Source of the DNA: Marchantia polymorpha subsp. ruderalis
Taxonomy: Eukaryota; Streptophyta; Marchantiopsida; Marchantiales; Marchantiaceae
Direction of reading: 5' to 3'
NCBI GenBank assembly: GCA_037833965.1
Contig: AP031351.1
Span: 20,410,501-20,474,500 of the forward strand
DNA length: 64,000 bases
The notes below the pieces were generated by a model. It did not search any database, had not been told where the DNA came from, and saw only the letters and a list, made by a program, of their open reading frames with translations. Below, piece after piece: positions 23,318 to 35,010 of this stretch; position 1 is the first letter of the stretch; every line of letters begins with the position of its first letter. A program made the translations under genes and the position numbers.

Positions 23318-24544
23318 TCAAAATTTCATGACACTTCCCTTGTGTTCCCTCCAGATCATCGGCGACTTCCTGGCTAAATCTCTACTCATTTGTACAATGT
23401 TGGCGGTTCCAGCATGAGCCTCGGAAGGTCTGAAAACTTGCACATCGGCGATGGACTTACCTTTTTTCAAGGCCACGGAGGCGGGCACGATGTGCCCCCA
23501 CCAAAGCTCCGACATGATGCGGAACATGAAGCCCCAGTACTCGGGGTCGCGCTTGATCCGGAACACGGCGCTGCCATTCACCGTCCAGACGTAGAAATCC
23601 ATAATCTCGCGGTCGTAGATTTCCAGCAGCCCTTGCGCCTGCGGCATGTAGTAGGCCGGCACGAGGTCCCAGGGAGCGCCGAGCTCCGGGCGCCCTTTGT
23701 TGTGCGGGCACTTCACCTCCAGAATGCCAAGCCGCTGGCCGGCCGGCAGCGGCTGCTCGCCGTCGTTCCGGCACCGGATGAGCCCATCGGGCGAGGCGCC
23801 CAGCCACGACAGATACTCGTCGCCGGCCTTGTAGATCTTGAAGGCCACGTGGTCCACCCCATTGCCGGTGATGTCCTTGTACTTCTCCACCGCCCCGGCC
23901 TCCTGAGACGTGCCCCAGCGGGTCGCCTCGTTGCCGGAAAACGGCTCCTTGATTCCGATCTTCTCCTCCCAAAGCTCAGCCCTCCGGTCGCCTTTCCAGA
24001 ACCCCAGCGCCGTGCTGAAGGCGCTCGCCGTGATCCTGTTCCGGCGCAGGCTCAGCCATTCCGGCGTCCCTTGCGCCAGGTCCGGCTGCAGCACATCCGT
24101 CCCCGGCAGAGGGACCTGCAGGCCTCCCCCTGGCGCTTGCGCTTGCGCCTGCGCCGGAGGGACGGTGCTCGAATGCAATGCCTGGCGCAAAGTCCGCTCG
24201 CCCTTCTGGCGCTCCAGGTCGTTCAGGAGGCGCAGGGCGGAGTCGCGCTCGCGCCCGACGAGCTTCAGCGCTCGGCTCTGCGGGCTCGCTGCGCCGAACG
24301 CGCGGTCCGACTCCCAGCCCCTGGCGCCGCCCGTGCTCGCCCGCAGCTCGCCCGCATACGATCGCCTCCAGAGCTTCGCATGGTGCTTCGGCGGCAGTCC
24401 GCCTCTGCTCCAGCCTCCTCCTCCTCCGACGCAGCTCCAGCTCGTGGTGACCAATGTGTAGCTCGCTGCCTTCTCCATTTGGACCCCGGCGCTTCTCAAG
24501 GTCCTCTGCAGAATCTGCATCTGCTGCAGGCCCTTGACGCTCAT
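23318..24544 (-). CDS. YqaJ-type (lambda exonuclease fold) nuclease, 408 aa, single exon
   Basis: A PD-(D/E)XK nuclease of the YqaJ viral-recombinase family. Visible signature in order: QGTPEWLSLRRNRITAS (about 158-174), GTSQE with Glu215, GASPDGLI with Asp253, GILEVKCP with Glu276 and Lys278, and YYMPQAQG with Gln302/Gln304, then the plant-type tail DFYVWTVNGSAVFRI. These are the expected metal-binding and catalytic positions, so it should be active. Plant relatives are predicted organellar exonucleases; the basic, Ser/Ala-rich first 150 residues could be a targeting peptide plus linker, which is inference. The ATG at 24544 is the first of an uninterrupted frame. GC content is far above that of its flanks. 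The plus-strand frame 23390-24568 is its shadow. Confidence 0.85.
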   Translation of the reverse strand: MSVKGLQQMQILQRTLRSAGVQMEKAASYTLVTTSWSCVGGGGGWSRGGLPPKHHAKLWRRSYAGELRASTGGARGWESDRAFGAASPQSRALKLVGRERDSALRLLNDLERQKGERTLRQALHSSTVPPAQAQAQAPGGGLQVPLPGTDVLQPDLAQGTPEWLSLRRNRITASAFSTALGFWKGDRRAELWEEKIGIKEPFSGNEATRWGTSQEAGAVEKYKDITGNGVDHVAFKIYKAGDEYLSWLGASPDGLIRCRNDGEQPLPAGQRLGILEVKCPHNKGRPELGAPWDLVPAYYMPQAQGLLEIYDREIMDFYVWTVNGSAVFRIKRDPEYWGFMFRIMSELWWGHIVPASVALKKGKSIADVQVFRPSEAHAGTANIVQMSRDLARKSPMIWREHKGSVMKF

Positions 24545-25740
24545 AATTCCAATCCTGATGTTGCCTGATCTATAAACCCTTCTTCATCGGTGCCACCCGA
24601 CTGCTGATCGAGGCTGCACCCTGATCCTCCCAGTGTCCAGCTCCACTGCATCCAGCTCCTCGAATCCCTTGTCCAGAGTCCACCAATTCACTCGAGCAGT
24701 TCCTCCCACACCTCCCTCACCACATACTGATTTCCACCTCACCTCGGTGAGGTGAGCCGGGAAACATTCTATGGCGCTCACCGTCCACCGAGCGGACCGC
24801 TCGATTCAGCCCCAAATTTGCTGTGGCACGCACCGATGTAACTCCTTCTGCAAGGACCCAGTGCAACAAGACCTTGCGGTCTGCCGACTCAATCTGAGCT
24901 CCCGATCAAACCCGTCCCGACATCGATCCTCAAAAACCTCATGCTTCTCCGGATACCCTGAGATTCCATATCCGCTGCCTGACGATCCCCTTCCGGCACC
25001 GTCGAGTCCGAGGTGCAAGAGACTATCAAGACTTCACTTCACAGACGCAGCAGAGAGCTCAGAAATGTCGCTGCTCATGCCCACCACCGCCAACACAACC
25101 GTCGGCTCCACACCGGCGAGCTCGTCTCATCACTTCTCGAGTCAGTCACCCTGGAGGGGGGAAGTGCGGTCGTTTAGGGCCTCGTCCTCCGCTCTCCGGG
25201 CGCGAAGAGACGTTTTCGTCTAGCGGCAGCCGCTGGGCCATCCATCGGCGGGCAACTGCGGGGGCTCAGACTGTTGTCGCTGCTGGACTGCGGTACCCCA
25301 CGCATACCACCGTCGGATTCGGAGGGAGGGATCCGCTAGGCGGTTCGGATTCCTCGAGGGGCGATCGACGACCAGAATTGCTCTGCGGGGTTCCGAAATT
25401 TGTTTGTCTGTTTGTTGGCCATCTTCTCCTGCGGTCCACGCTTTTTCACGACAGTACGTTGAGTCGGTCGGTGTCACACGACCTCCGGTTTCTCCGCGCC
25501 TCCGGGTTCTGCATCTCCAGAGTCCAAGATTCCTTCTCGTCTCTCTCGTTCGTTGTCGGGACAGTCGCATTCCCACATCCGCGATATTGGAGAATCCGCG
25601 TTCGCGATGGGGATTTCTTCGCAAATCTCCGCAGCCTTCTTTCGTGAAGCTCACACGCATTCGACATGCACACTTCGTCTCATGAACTGGCGAGTTTGCG
25701 GCGTTATTTCTCGAACCTCGACCAGGGTTTGACATTCCCT
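24545..25740. other. GC-rich leader/promoter region of the nuclease gene
   Basis: High GC and CpG, many short frames on both strands (for example 24771-25223 plus and 25220-25735 minus) but none with a recognisable domain. It most likely contains the promoter and a long 5' untranslated region of the minus-strand nuclease gene. A separate short gene cannot be excluded. Confidence 0.4.
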
Positions 25741-27940
25741 CGGAATCCCCCGGGAATAGATAACTTACTTCCGGAACAGGGGGTGAAACAGGGGTACAAC
25801 CGGAGGAATCCGGTGCACTCTTGCTAAGAGGGGGCTAAACCGGGATTTTAAGGGTTAAACCCGGGGACAGCCGTTGTAAATGTCATTTTAATGAAAAATT
25901 TTTGGGAGCATTCACACGTAAATAGCGGACTCAATAGCTTTCAATCCACTGAGAACCCCCGGAAATTTTTTCCAAAAATATCCGGGCGACCCCCAGAAAT
26001 CAAGAATGCTCTAGTCAAAACGTCGGGGCGTAGCCCCTGAAGTTTTGTGGCGCATTTCCGGTGTCACCCGGTGGTTTTGAGCCATGCCTGTCAAAACCTG
26101 ACCTCGACTGGACCTTGATTTTCGCTTTCCAGCTGTCTCTTGACCTTGAACTTGTTCATCGACCAAATGTCATGTCGATTTCCACGAACGAGAATGTGAG
26201 TCCCACTCCCATGGCCTGACGAATCTTACCTTGAGAGTAATCAGAACATCTGATCGCTTTCGGAATACCAGTTCATTGAATGTACATTAGCTTCAACATA
26301 TGTTGCACATTCGCTTCAGAAGTAAGAGGTCTTGTGACAAAGAAAAACTCGAGGAGAAATCATCATCCGTTTTGAAGATTTGATGTCTTTTTAATCAAGC
26401 AGCAACATCAACTGATGAACATTCTCATTAGCTACTCCTTCCCAAGAGCAATGTGAACTGAAGTTGGAAATCACTAGATTACTCAATCTTCTCGGATTTC
26501 AAAATAGGGGGTGGCGGTTTTGGCTTGTATGTCTTCTCAAACTCTGCAGCCTAGCCCAGGCTTCATAAAGCTTGGCACTTCCAAGAATTATAAGATATAA
26601 CTTAATTTGTGGAAGCTTCTCATTTTAATTCTGAGATTCTTGGGATTTATTAAATATATATATATACAAACTCATGTGGATTGATCTCAATTGCTGGTGA
26701 TGGTTAATATGGAAGATACCTTCTAGTTATAGGGTCATCAACTATGCGAGTTGATAGTTCCTTTCCCAATTCAATATAGAAAAGTCCAATTTCAAAGAAG
26801 TAGTGTTGGCAAATGTTCCATAGAATCGAAGTAGATAATGAAAATCAAAGATCCAAATCGTACCATGCATAATTGAAGATAGTGACATGACCATACTTGC
26901 AAATTTGAACTTGTTACTCCTAGTCCAAATTGTTAAGTCTGGATAAATTGTTTCTGATTTTTTTCAATCATATCAATGTCGTACTAGCTCCCAAAAATTT
27001 AAGTATGATCTCAATGTGGATTGTTTAATATGATCGCGATATGGATTGAGTATGCTCATTCTGAATGCTCATCTTTGTATCTTTATCAATTCACATTCAT
27101 TTGAATGTTCCTTCCTACTTGAACATCATTAATATCTTTGATTAATTGAAGCTCGTAATCAATTATCTTATTCATGATTCTCATATTTCCAAATGAAAAC
27201 TTATTATGAAATAAATCTTGAATGTAAGATACTTGTCATGAATGTGGGCAATTACACTACTTCTCATAATTCATCATGTACTTGTCGTTAGTTTTTTTCA
27301 TATCTTGAATGTTAACATAGTGCATATATAGATGATTAATCTTTTTTATTTCAAAATGTTGTTGCAATAAAGTCATGTTTTCTGACGTTAGAATTGTCAA
27401 TGTCATAATGCATGATGACAAAAACAATGGTTGCTGAAATGATACACTTTTACATTACAATTTAGAGAAAAATTCACTCGCAGATGAAAATATAAACTTT
27501 GAAGATAAAAGATACCAACAATGATTCTATTCTTCCTTATCTAGATCTTATCAACAAATACAAAGAGATGAAATTTCATCTGCATCATCCATTTCACTCC
27601 TAATGGATTAATCTATTCCACTCATGTTCATGATAGTACTTGAAGTTCACAAAATTTTATAATGCTTTCATATGTAACTACTTTCTGCATCAAATACCAC
27701 AATCTTATTATTGAAGTTTGAAAAACATTCATTGCTTATTGTTTACAAGCGCTTGATTACATGTGCCTACTACATTCCACTCTATGAAATGAAAGCGACT
27801 CATTCTCAAAGCATTTGTTTCCATGTAAGAAACTTCACCGTAAGATCAAATTTCATAAACATTATTGCAATAAAATCAAGAACATGGAAATGATATAACT
27901 GAATATTCATACTCATTCTCCATCTCTAAACTCTCATCTT
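25741..27940. other. Intergenic DNA, no gene seen
   Basis: From 25741 to about 26060 there is a stretch rich in CCGG/CCCGGG and GGGTTAAACCC-like palindromes, possibly a small non-autonomous element. After that the DNA is AT-rich with no supported frame. Confidence 0.35.
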
Positions 27941-27949
27941 TTTACTTCC

Positions 27950-28960
27950 TTTGAAAGTTTTTCTTCAAATCCTATCCTTAGTTAGAAGTGGAAGCTCCAC
28001 CTCCAGAACTAGCCATAGCAACAAGCTCCTACTCCAACGGCTAAATCCAAGCAACCATAGCGGCCTCTGTGGTAGGAGTAGCACTCACTACATGCCGTCC
28101 GGTGACACCTGCACCAGCACCTCAACCACCTCGGCCTCTTGGAGCACCTCTGCCACGACCCATACTCCAAGATTTCAACTTTGGATGAAGTTCGAAGCAT
28201 CGCTCTGGAGGATGATCCGCCCAACCACAATGGTCACAGACAACCTGTGTTGGTTGAGGTCTAACCTATGAACCTCGTTCTCTGCCCTCTTGGGGACAAT
28301 CCTTCCTCATGTGACTACCTCCACATGTCCAACAAGCTGGTCCCTGCTGCTGACCAGAAAATGAGGGCAAGGGTGCACGCGCACTTGTCTCTGTGTGACG
28401 TAACTAAGTTCATGTCTGAACTCCACGACTCCCATCACTGATGGAACAAGACTGTGCATTGTTGTGCTAGCACTAGCAACAACACCACTAACACCTATAC
28501 TGCTACCAACATCATCCTGGGTAATGAACGGGTAGTTTGAGAACCAATGATAACTTCATGCGTCAATCTCCACAACATAGTCTCTACCAAACTCATGATA
28601 GTCATTCATGGGTGGTCCCTCGAGATGCTGAAACAATCCTTTTCAAACAAAGAAGGGTGTGAACAATGTGGGATTACGCAAAAATTGCATATCAAACCAC
28701 GTATCAAACTCCTTGATGAGGTCATCCAACTCAATGGTGCCCACTTCACCAGAGTACCGTCGTGGGGCCTTCATGACCTTGTACATCTTGTCCATGTTCC
28801 ACATCAACGGGTTTGAGACATTGGACGATATCAACATAAAAGACTCGGGATCCGCAATACCCTGATCTTCCGCAACAACTATTGGAATAGGTAAAGGTGA
28901 CCAATATCTCAACCCACTTTGTGTAACTCCCCCCCTTTCTCAAAAAGACCATCAAACTCT
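27950..28960 (-). pseudogene. Retrotransposon gag fragment with two CCHC zinc knuckles
   Basis: Minus-strand translation shows a gag-like segment (28643-28912: APRRYSGEVGTIELDDLIKEF...DTWFDMQF), then, in another frame, two knuckles: CWTCGGSHMRKDC (28296-28334) and CDHCGWADHPPERC (28197-28238, canonical CX2CX4HX4C), followed by a GRGRGAPRGRGG tract. Knuckles bind the element RNA during packaging. The frame change and stops show decay, and no protease, polymerase or integrase follows at lower coordinates, so it is a truncated Ty3/gypsy-type remnant. A TGGTAT motif on the minus strand near 29632 could be a primer-binding-site relic. Confidence 0.7.
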
Positions 28961-30629
28961 TCCGTGATGACCAAATCCCTAACTAACATCACTGCCAAAC
29001 TCCATCAAGTAGCCAAATCCGCACCTGACGTTGTGCCCGCACTAAGCTACTCTAGCCCTACTAACTACAGGATATGGGCAACCTAACTTGCCATCACCGC
29101 AAGAAGATTCTTACGGTTTATTAGTCATCACTCTAGTCTCACCGAGAGAGAAACAATGATAAGTCGGCCGGTGATCAAGTTCAACGGCACTATTGACAAC
29201 ACACTACTGGAGTAAAACTACTCAGCGTCACCCTACACGGGCGTGCATCAAGAAGCAAAACTAGAGAGGATCCAAACACAAGAAAATAGCTAGCAACAAG
29301 TCTCCAATCTAAAAAAACTCAGCACAAAACAAGACAACACACTGAACATTGCATCGCATTGCGATCCCAATTCAATATTTATCGTCCTTTATCACCTTCC
29401 GCCTTCGGCGCCTACAATGCCATCTCTTCCACCAAGTTGCTAACAAAATTGTTTGTAAACCCTTTCTTCATTTTTATTTTTTCGCTGGGTTCACATTCCA
29501 CTTCAACAAACACACTAAACACTGAAAGCTCAATATATTTTTGACCACATCATATATATATATACAGAATGATTTCAAAACCTCAAGCTTATAGAGGATG
29601 AGACCGGATGCAAACTCTCGGTCCCTTCAATACCACTTCTCTAAATCCTAAGCGTATTCACTATCAATCTTTGCTAAGACTATCAAGAAACTTCTCAAGT
29701 ATAATAATTTCTTCCGACATATAATCTTGAACAAACTGAACATCTCTCAATTAATCCGCGACATCATTGGGAATGTCTAGTAGCTCATGGTCACATACTC
29801 TGTAATGTGAACCAGATTCTTCCATTAGCTATTCTATTGCCAGTTCTTCATCCCAATTTAATTGAGAACTTTTGTCTTCTAACACATCATTGTTTACCTA
29901 ATTCTCTTGTACTTGGGGCTGCAAAGTCAACTTTTGCTTTGTATGCGCAGGTTCCTCACTACTGAAGACCCAAATCGTCTGGATTTCTTATACCTCAATG
30001 TCGTTCATTTTTTACCTACAAGCGGCATTTTTCTTTTTCCAACTCAAAACTTCACTATGTACAAGGGTTGTGTTACAAGGTATATGTAACTAAAAGGGAA
30101 AACTAAAAACAACTTAACTATAGAACTATTAGAAAGTTTTAATAGTTTTAAAGAACTTTTTATGAAGAAGTTCACTCACCTAGCGAATTCAGAACTCCAG
30201 TGCCTCGTAAGAAGCACAAGTCAGAAACTTCCTACCGTAAGGTAACACTGCTGTATTTTACCACTATAGGTAGTCACATGCTTTTAATAACATTGTATAC
30301 AGAAGTTTATGGAACTTCATCTTCATTCAACCCTTCACTAACTACATTCGACTCTGATAGTTTATTATCTGCACCCTCAATGTATTTCAAGCTAATAATA
30401 ACTCTAATCAGAATGTATTACAAAGATAGCTTTACTTCTACTGTCATGTAGACCAAAAGACTGTATATGTATACAGCTCGGAAGCGACTTCTTGTATATC
30501 ACATTGTTACATGAGTGTCCTTCATGTAACTTTGCCTTGTTACCTATAAGTTGCACCCTTCCATTGTCCTCATTTCGTAGATTGCAATCAGCAGCTTAAC
30601 AAACAAGATCTTTGCAATTGATTTTTTTT
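28961..30629. other. Region upstream of the gag fragment, possible LTR remnants
   Basis: No supported gene. On the minus strand this is where the 5' LTR and leader of the gag fragment should lie; a TATA-rich tract at about 29554-29563 fits, but no LTR pair was recognised. The part from 29650 to 30629 is AT-rich and shows nothing specific. Confidence 0.3.
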
Positions 30630-30856
30630 TTAAAAAAATTTCATGGCATTCCTGAGTATTCTCCAACAAATCCTCCTCAACTGTGATAATTTGAATTCCA
30701 AATTGACTACGCTATTCACTGTCCTAGTATCAAATCCAATGCTCGTGAGCACCCTCGTTTCTTGTTGAATTCTTCCAGCACAAAACAAGACAAATGTGAT
30801 CAATACGTTCCTTGCTTCGGTTACAAAGAAGAAAACCAATCAAAGCAAAACTTGCA

Positions 30857-31555
30857 TCAACTTTGAAGGGCATGGTTGGCCAACATCATACAAAGAGTGT
30901 AGTTGGTCCGCTCCGCCAACCCATTAGCATTGGGTTTGTAGGAAGTGGTCACTCGAGACTTGATGGAAAAATGATCTAACATTGCTTGAATCATAGTTCC
31001 CACAAACTCTCCTCTTCTATCCGACATTAACTCCAAAAGACAATCAAATCTAGTTATGATTCTCTCATACAAAAACTTACCAACCTTCTTCTCATTAGTA
31101 GATTTAAGTGGTATTGACTCTACTCACTTGGTAAGATAATCTGTAGCTATCACAATAAACTTATTTCCCCGAGGAGTAAGATTCAAAGGACCTACAAAAT
31201 CTATTTCCCATTTTTTGAAAGGACCTAACATTAGAACTGAAATCAAATGAGGGGTTTTCATGGACTTTTTAGCAAAAGCTTGACACACATCACAACTCTT
31301 GCAAAATTCCACACAATCTTTGAAAATACCCTTTCAATGATGACCAACATCAAGGATTTTGAAGTCAGTTAACTTCCTCGCAAAATGTCCTCGAAACATT
31401 GCGCCTTCTTGAAATTCCTTCATGAATTGCAATGCTTCTTCTCTTCCAACAGCTCGTCGTAGAAGACCGTCAGCTCCTTGATGAAATAACACCTTCTCAA
31501 TGATCATATAGGGTTGACATCTCTTTACCAATGCATTTTTTTCTCTCGAATGCAT
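30857..31555 (-). pseudogene. gypsy integrase
   Basis: Visible parts: a zinc-binding region (GHF...KILDVGHH...FCKSCDVCQAF), then the catalytic core with WEIDFVGPL (first Asp), LMSDRRGEF (second Asp) and NANGLAERTN (Glu), so the D,D,E triad is present. The frame is broken by stops near 31333 and 31122 and one base-level interruption. It lies just downstream of C3, which separates it from RNase H. Confidence 0.88.
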
Positions 31556-32639
31556 ACCTTGAGGAAACTCTCCTTTGGTATTAAACTCCTGTGGTAACCC
31601 ACTTTTTGTTTTTGTGCGGAATTAAAACATTTTTGGAAAACAAGTACCGCGGCAACAACTGTAAATAGTAATCAGTACATAAAATAGAGTGAAAAGGGAG
31701 TATCGCGGGACACGAAGAATCCAGGAGTTGGGAGGGTCTAAGACCGAGGTCCAGTGCCTTGGACGGCGCAGATGGTTCCTACAGGGGAGAGCGCATTCAG
31801 CGTCTTTGGCAACAGGTCCTTTGCTGAGGTGTCTTCGGCAATGCGCATTCGGCGCAGACGCCTCTAGAGGATTTGTCGCTGAAGACGTACAAAGCATGTG
31901 CGACACACGCCTTCGTCACAAGGAAAACGACCTCGTCATTTTGTTCGCCTTCGGCGGTAAGTTCCTTCGCCCCAACACCTTTGGCACTAGCGCCGCCTTC
32001 GTCGATAGGTTTCGCCTTCGGAGTAAGTAAGGCCTACGCCTCTAGGATTCATCTTCAGTGAATAGATGCGCCTTCGGCGGAGGAAGAAAAAACAAGGAGT
32101 CGGCGGAAGTCGTACCTTTGCCGCAAGTGCCTTCGGCGGTACGCGAGCGGAGAACAGCGTCGGTGGAAATCGGCGGAATCAAGATCGAACGTACACGCGT
32201 GGGAGTCCGCACAACGGCAAAGCGTGAATTCGAGTGTGCGAATTGAGCCGTTACGCCTCCACGCCGGCATTGCATTCAAGCAAGCCGCGGCCAGTCCAAG
32301 TGTCGAACATTGGACGATCTTGATCGCCGAAGGAAGGAAAGAACTCGCCCGCACTCTCATTCTCGCATTTTCAATTTCGCATTCGCCGGAGCTCGCGACG
32401 TGCAATAGAGAGTTCGTAATGATCTTGCGGAGAGATTTCTGAGTGAGAGAAGAGTGGGCGGATTTTCGAGAGTGCAGGCTCGCGCAGCAATCGAGTGCGC
32501 AGAAGTAGAATCTTGCGGGAGTCTTGTAGAGATTTCGCGGAGAGCTCGCGGAACGATTGAGTGAGTACGCGAGAAGTATAGAGAGAAATTGTAGCGAGTT
32601 CACCCGAGCTCCCGACGCGCAGTAGCGAGTGCAGAGGAG

Positions 32640-35010
32640 TTGCAAGAAGTTCGCGTCAGCATCGAATTGAGCGCGCAAGACCTTGCAAGAAAATGGCCCG
32701 GTCCACGCGGCGGCGGTGAAGCTCGAAATCCTCCTATGGGGATGGAATTGGGTGTGTCCGGAGATGGTACGCAAGTGGCTGCGGGAGAGGAACCAACCTC
32801 CGCGCGGATTCCTACCGGATCCGGAGAGATGGTAGGTTTGCGACTGGGAACAAGTGTTGGGAAGGTGCGCGGGAGAAGAACGCCATCTTCTTCTCGAATG
32901 TGAGAGTGTGTAGATCACGAAGGAAGAAGAGATTTCCTTCGGTGCCCTTTTCAAGAACAGCAAGTCTTGCAAGAACGGGTTCAAGACCCGTGACTACAAG
33001 GATCGCTTGCGGAGGAATGTCGCGGTAGCACTCCTCCAAATTTTGCAGCCGCACCAGACCACCTACATGACTTCTTGGCAAGTGGGGTTTGTGGAGTTGG
33101 CGTTGTCTTGAGCTCCGATCCATTGGGCTCGGATTCTATGAAAGGCAACGCAACAGCACGCGCAGAGGAGAAGGGGGATCGATCAATCACCTCTCCCCCT
33201 TCTTGATTAATTTCTATCGGTCGATGGGGTGCTTGATAGCAACAGAGCGAGTTCAATTTCCCTTGCTGTCACGCAGCAATCCGGGTAGGTACGTGAATGA
33301 TGTCGAGGTCGACACCGACACAGACGAGATGCCCGTCTGCACACCACCAGCTCGACCGCGAGCAGAAGAAGAACCGCGAGCAGTACGAGTGCCGCGGAAG
33401 CGAAAATGGGAGTGAGAGGCGGAGCAGAGTCAACGCGAAGTGTCTGCTGCTCCCGCCCGAAGTCGGGCGATTCACGAGCCCTCTAGTCGGCCAGAGCAGA
33501 AAGCTCGCAAGCTTGTTCTGCCGGCAAGCAGTGCGGACACCGGACGAGCCGCGGAGAGACGGAACTCGCCATCCTCGGGGGAGGATGCGAGTGCACGAGT
33601 TAGCGGAGGACAGCGGAACTCCCTGCACTGAAGGCACAGACGCCTTCGGAGGAGGCAGGAAGGCCTTCGAGCCAAGGAAGACGGCATGCGGCACCGACAA
33701 GTGTGCCAGCGACAGACAGGTGCTTCGCCTCTGAGCAAGTACCTTTCGACGACTCGACTTCGGGTCAAGCGCCTTCGGCGCAAGAGAAGTGTAGGGAGGA
33801 GCCTTCGGCTCAAGGGCTCTCGGCTTAGAGGACTTCGGGTCAGACGCCTTCGGCGTTGACCCAACTTGAGGAACCGACCAAGGACGAAGGCCGGAAGGAG
33901 GAGACACGTGTGCCTTCGGCACAGCCGCCTTCGGCACAAATGCCTTCGGCGATAGCAAATCGGGCAGGAGAAGCGGGCCCGCCGGAAGCCAGATCTCCCA
34001 CCGCGTTGAAGATCTTGGCAGGAAGTGGAGCGGCGGTCGCGGCAGAAGAAGCTACGCGACCCAGTTCCAGGGAATCTCCGAGGATTTCTGTGGCGACAGA
34101 GATCCTCGACTAAGAGGACGAGTCGAGTTCGGAGGGTCAGGAAGTGGAGTCGGTGCAGGGTACGCCGACGGGAGTGCTATGCGAACAGGTGGTACCGCTA
34201 TTGCGGTACCTTGATCGCAAGGCGGCAAAGTATGCTGATCCCCGCCATCGAGGATCCTATGTCGAATTGGTCAAGAATCGGACGCGGATCAAAGTAGTGA
34301 CGAATTCCGAGCTGATTTCCCTGGACCGCAAGTACAGAGAGTTGGAGGAGAAGAACGATGCCCTGCAGGGACATCTTACACTCTCGCAAAAACTGCAGAA
34401 GGCAGTATTGCAGCTGCGCGATGATGCAGCAGCCAAAGCCCAACGCAAATTAGTGAAGCTGCGCGCACAGATCGAGGCGGAGCTCCATTTGGAGCGAATT
34501 CAGAATAGCACCTTGGCAGAGGAGCTCGTGCGGCAGACACGGTTGTTGGAGCAGTGTCAGATCGCACGCAAGGCAGATGAGGAGTTACTGCGTCGCCTCC
34601 AATCGTAGTGCGACGAATTGAGAGCGCAGCGTGCGGATGCGGAGCTGTAGTTAGTGGAGTTTGAAGGCGACAACCGGCGCGCGACAGATCGCACGCAAGA
34701 GGAGTTAGTTGCGCGAGTGAACCGATGTCTAAGAGGTTACATTCTCTGGGAGGTGGCAGCGCGGGAGAGAATCACCTTGCGCGAGTTAGAGATTCGTGCG
34801 GTGGCCTTGATGTCGGGTGACAGTCGGAGTCGGCGGCGAGTAGCGAAGCAGTTAGATTCCTTCCTAGCGAGGTCGCGAGACGCCATTGCGAACCTCGAGC
34901 CAGAGGTGACCGCGGTTTTGCGGCGGCTGGGATTGCGCAGTAGGGCCGAAGACTGGTCGGGTAGGGAGTCAGTGCGCGGTCGGCCTTCGCACAGGAGGCA
35001 TAGCAGATGA
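32640..35010 (+). pseudogene. C3 copy of the C-element long protein, decayed
   Basis: The N-terminal domain (about 32725-33240: EILLWGWNWVC, FGALFKNSKSC, KTRDYKDRLRRN, YMTSWQVGFVE) has several stops and frameshifts. The basic patch VPRKRKWE is at about 33385-33415, the PSAQ-rich middle at 33740-33960, and the best preserved part at 34144-34608 has LRYLDRKAAKYADP, YVELVKNRTRIKV and a coiled coil. A nonsense codon near 34606 and another near 34649 separate the last segment (34654-35010), which ends in SRSRRRVAKQLDSFL and LGLRSRAEDW. Comparison with C1 and C2 defines the family. Confidence 0.78.
33769..33923 (+). repeat. Coding repeat whose DNA forms a series of GCC-TTC-GGC hairpins
   Basis: The peptide repeat xPSAQ is coded by CCTTCGGCx units that are also hairpins: GCGCC/GGCGC at 33769-33781, GAGCC/GGCTC at 33799-33811, ACGCC/GGCGT at 33844-33856, TGTGCC/GGCACA at 33909-33923. 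The stem extends into the neighbouring codons and the outer pairs change together. Two further units nearby (about 33924-33950) keep the core but have a mismatched or wobble outer pair. Confidence 0.8.

Noticed and set aside
23390-24568. 392-codon plus-strand frame over the nuclease gene
   Set aside because: No domain; the minus strand carries a complete YqaJ signature, and the long antisense frame is a GC effect.
24771-25735. 150-codon plus and 171-codon minus frames upstream of the nuclease
   Set aside because: No recognisable domain, non-ATG or poor starts, and position in a GC-rich leader; kept only as a described region.
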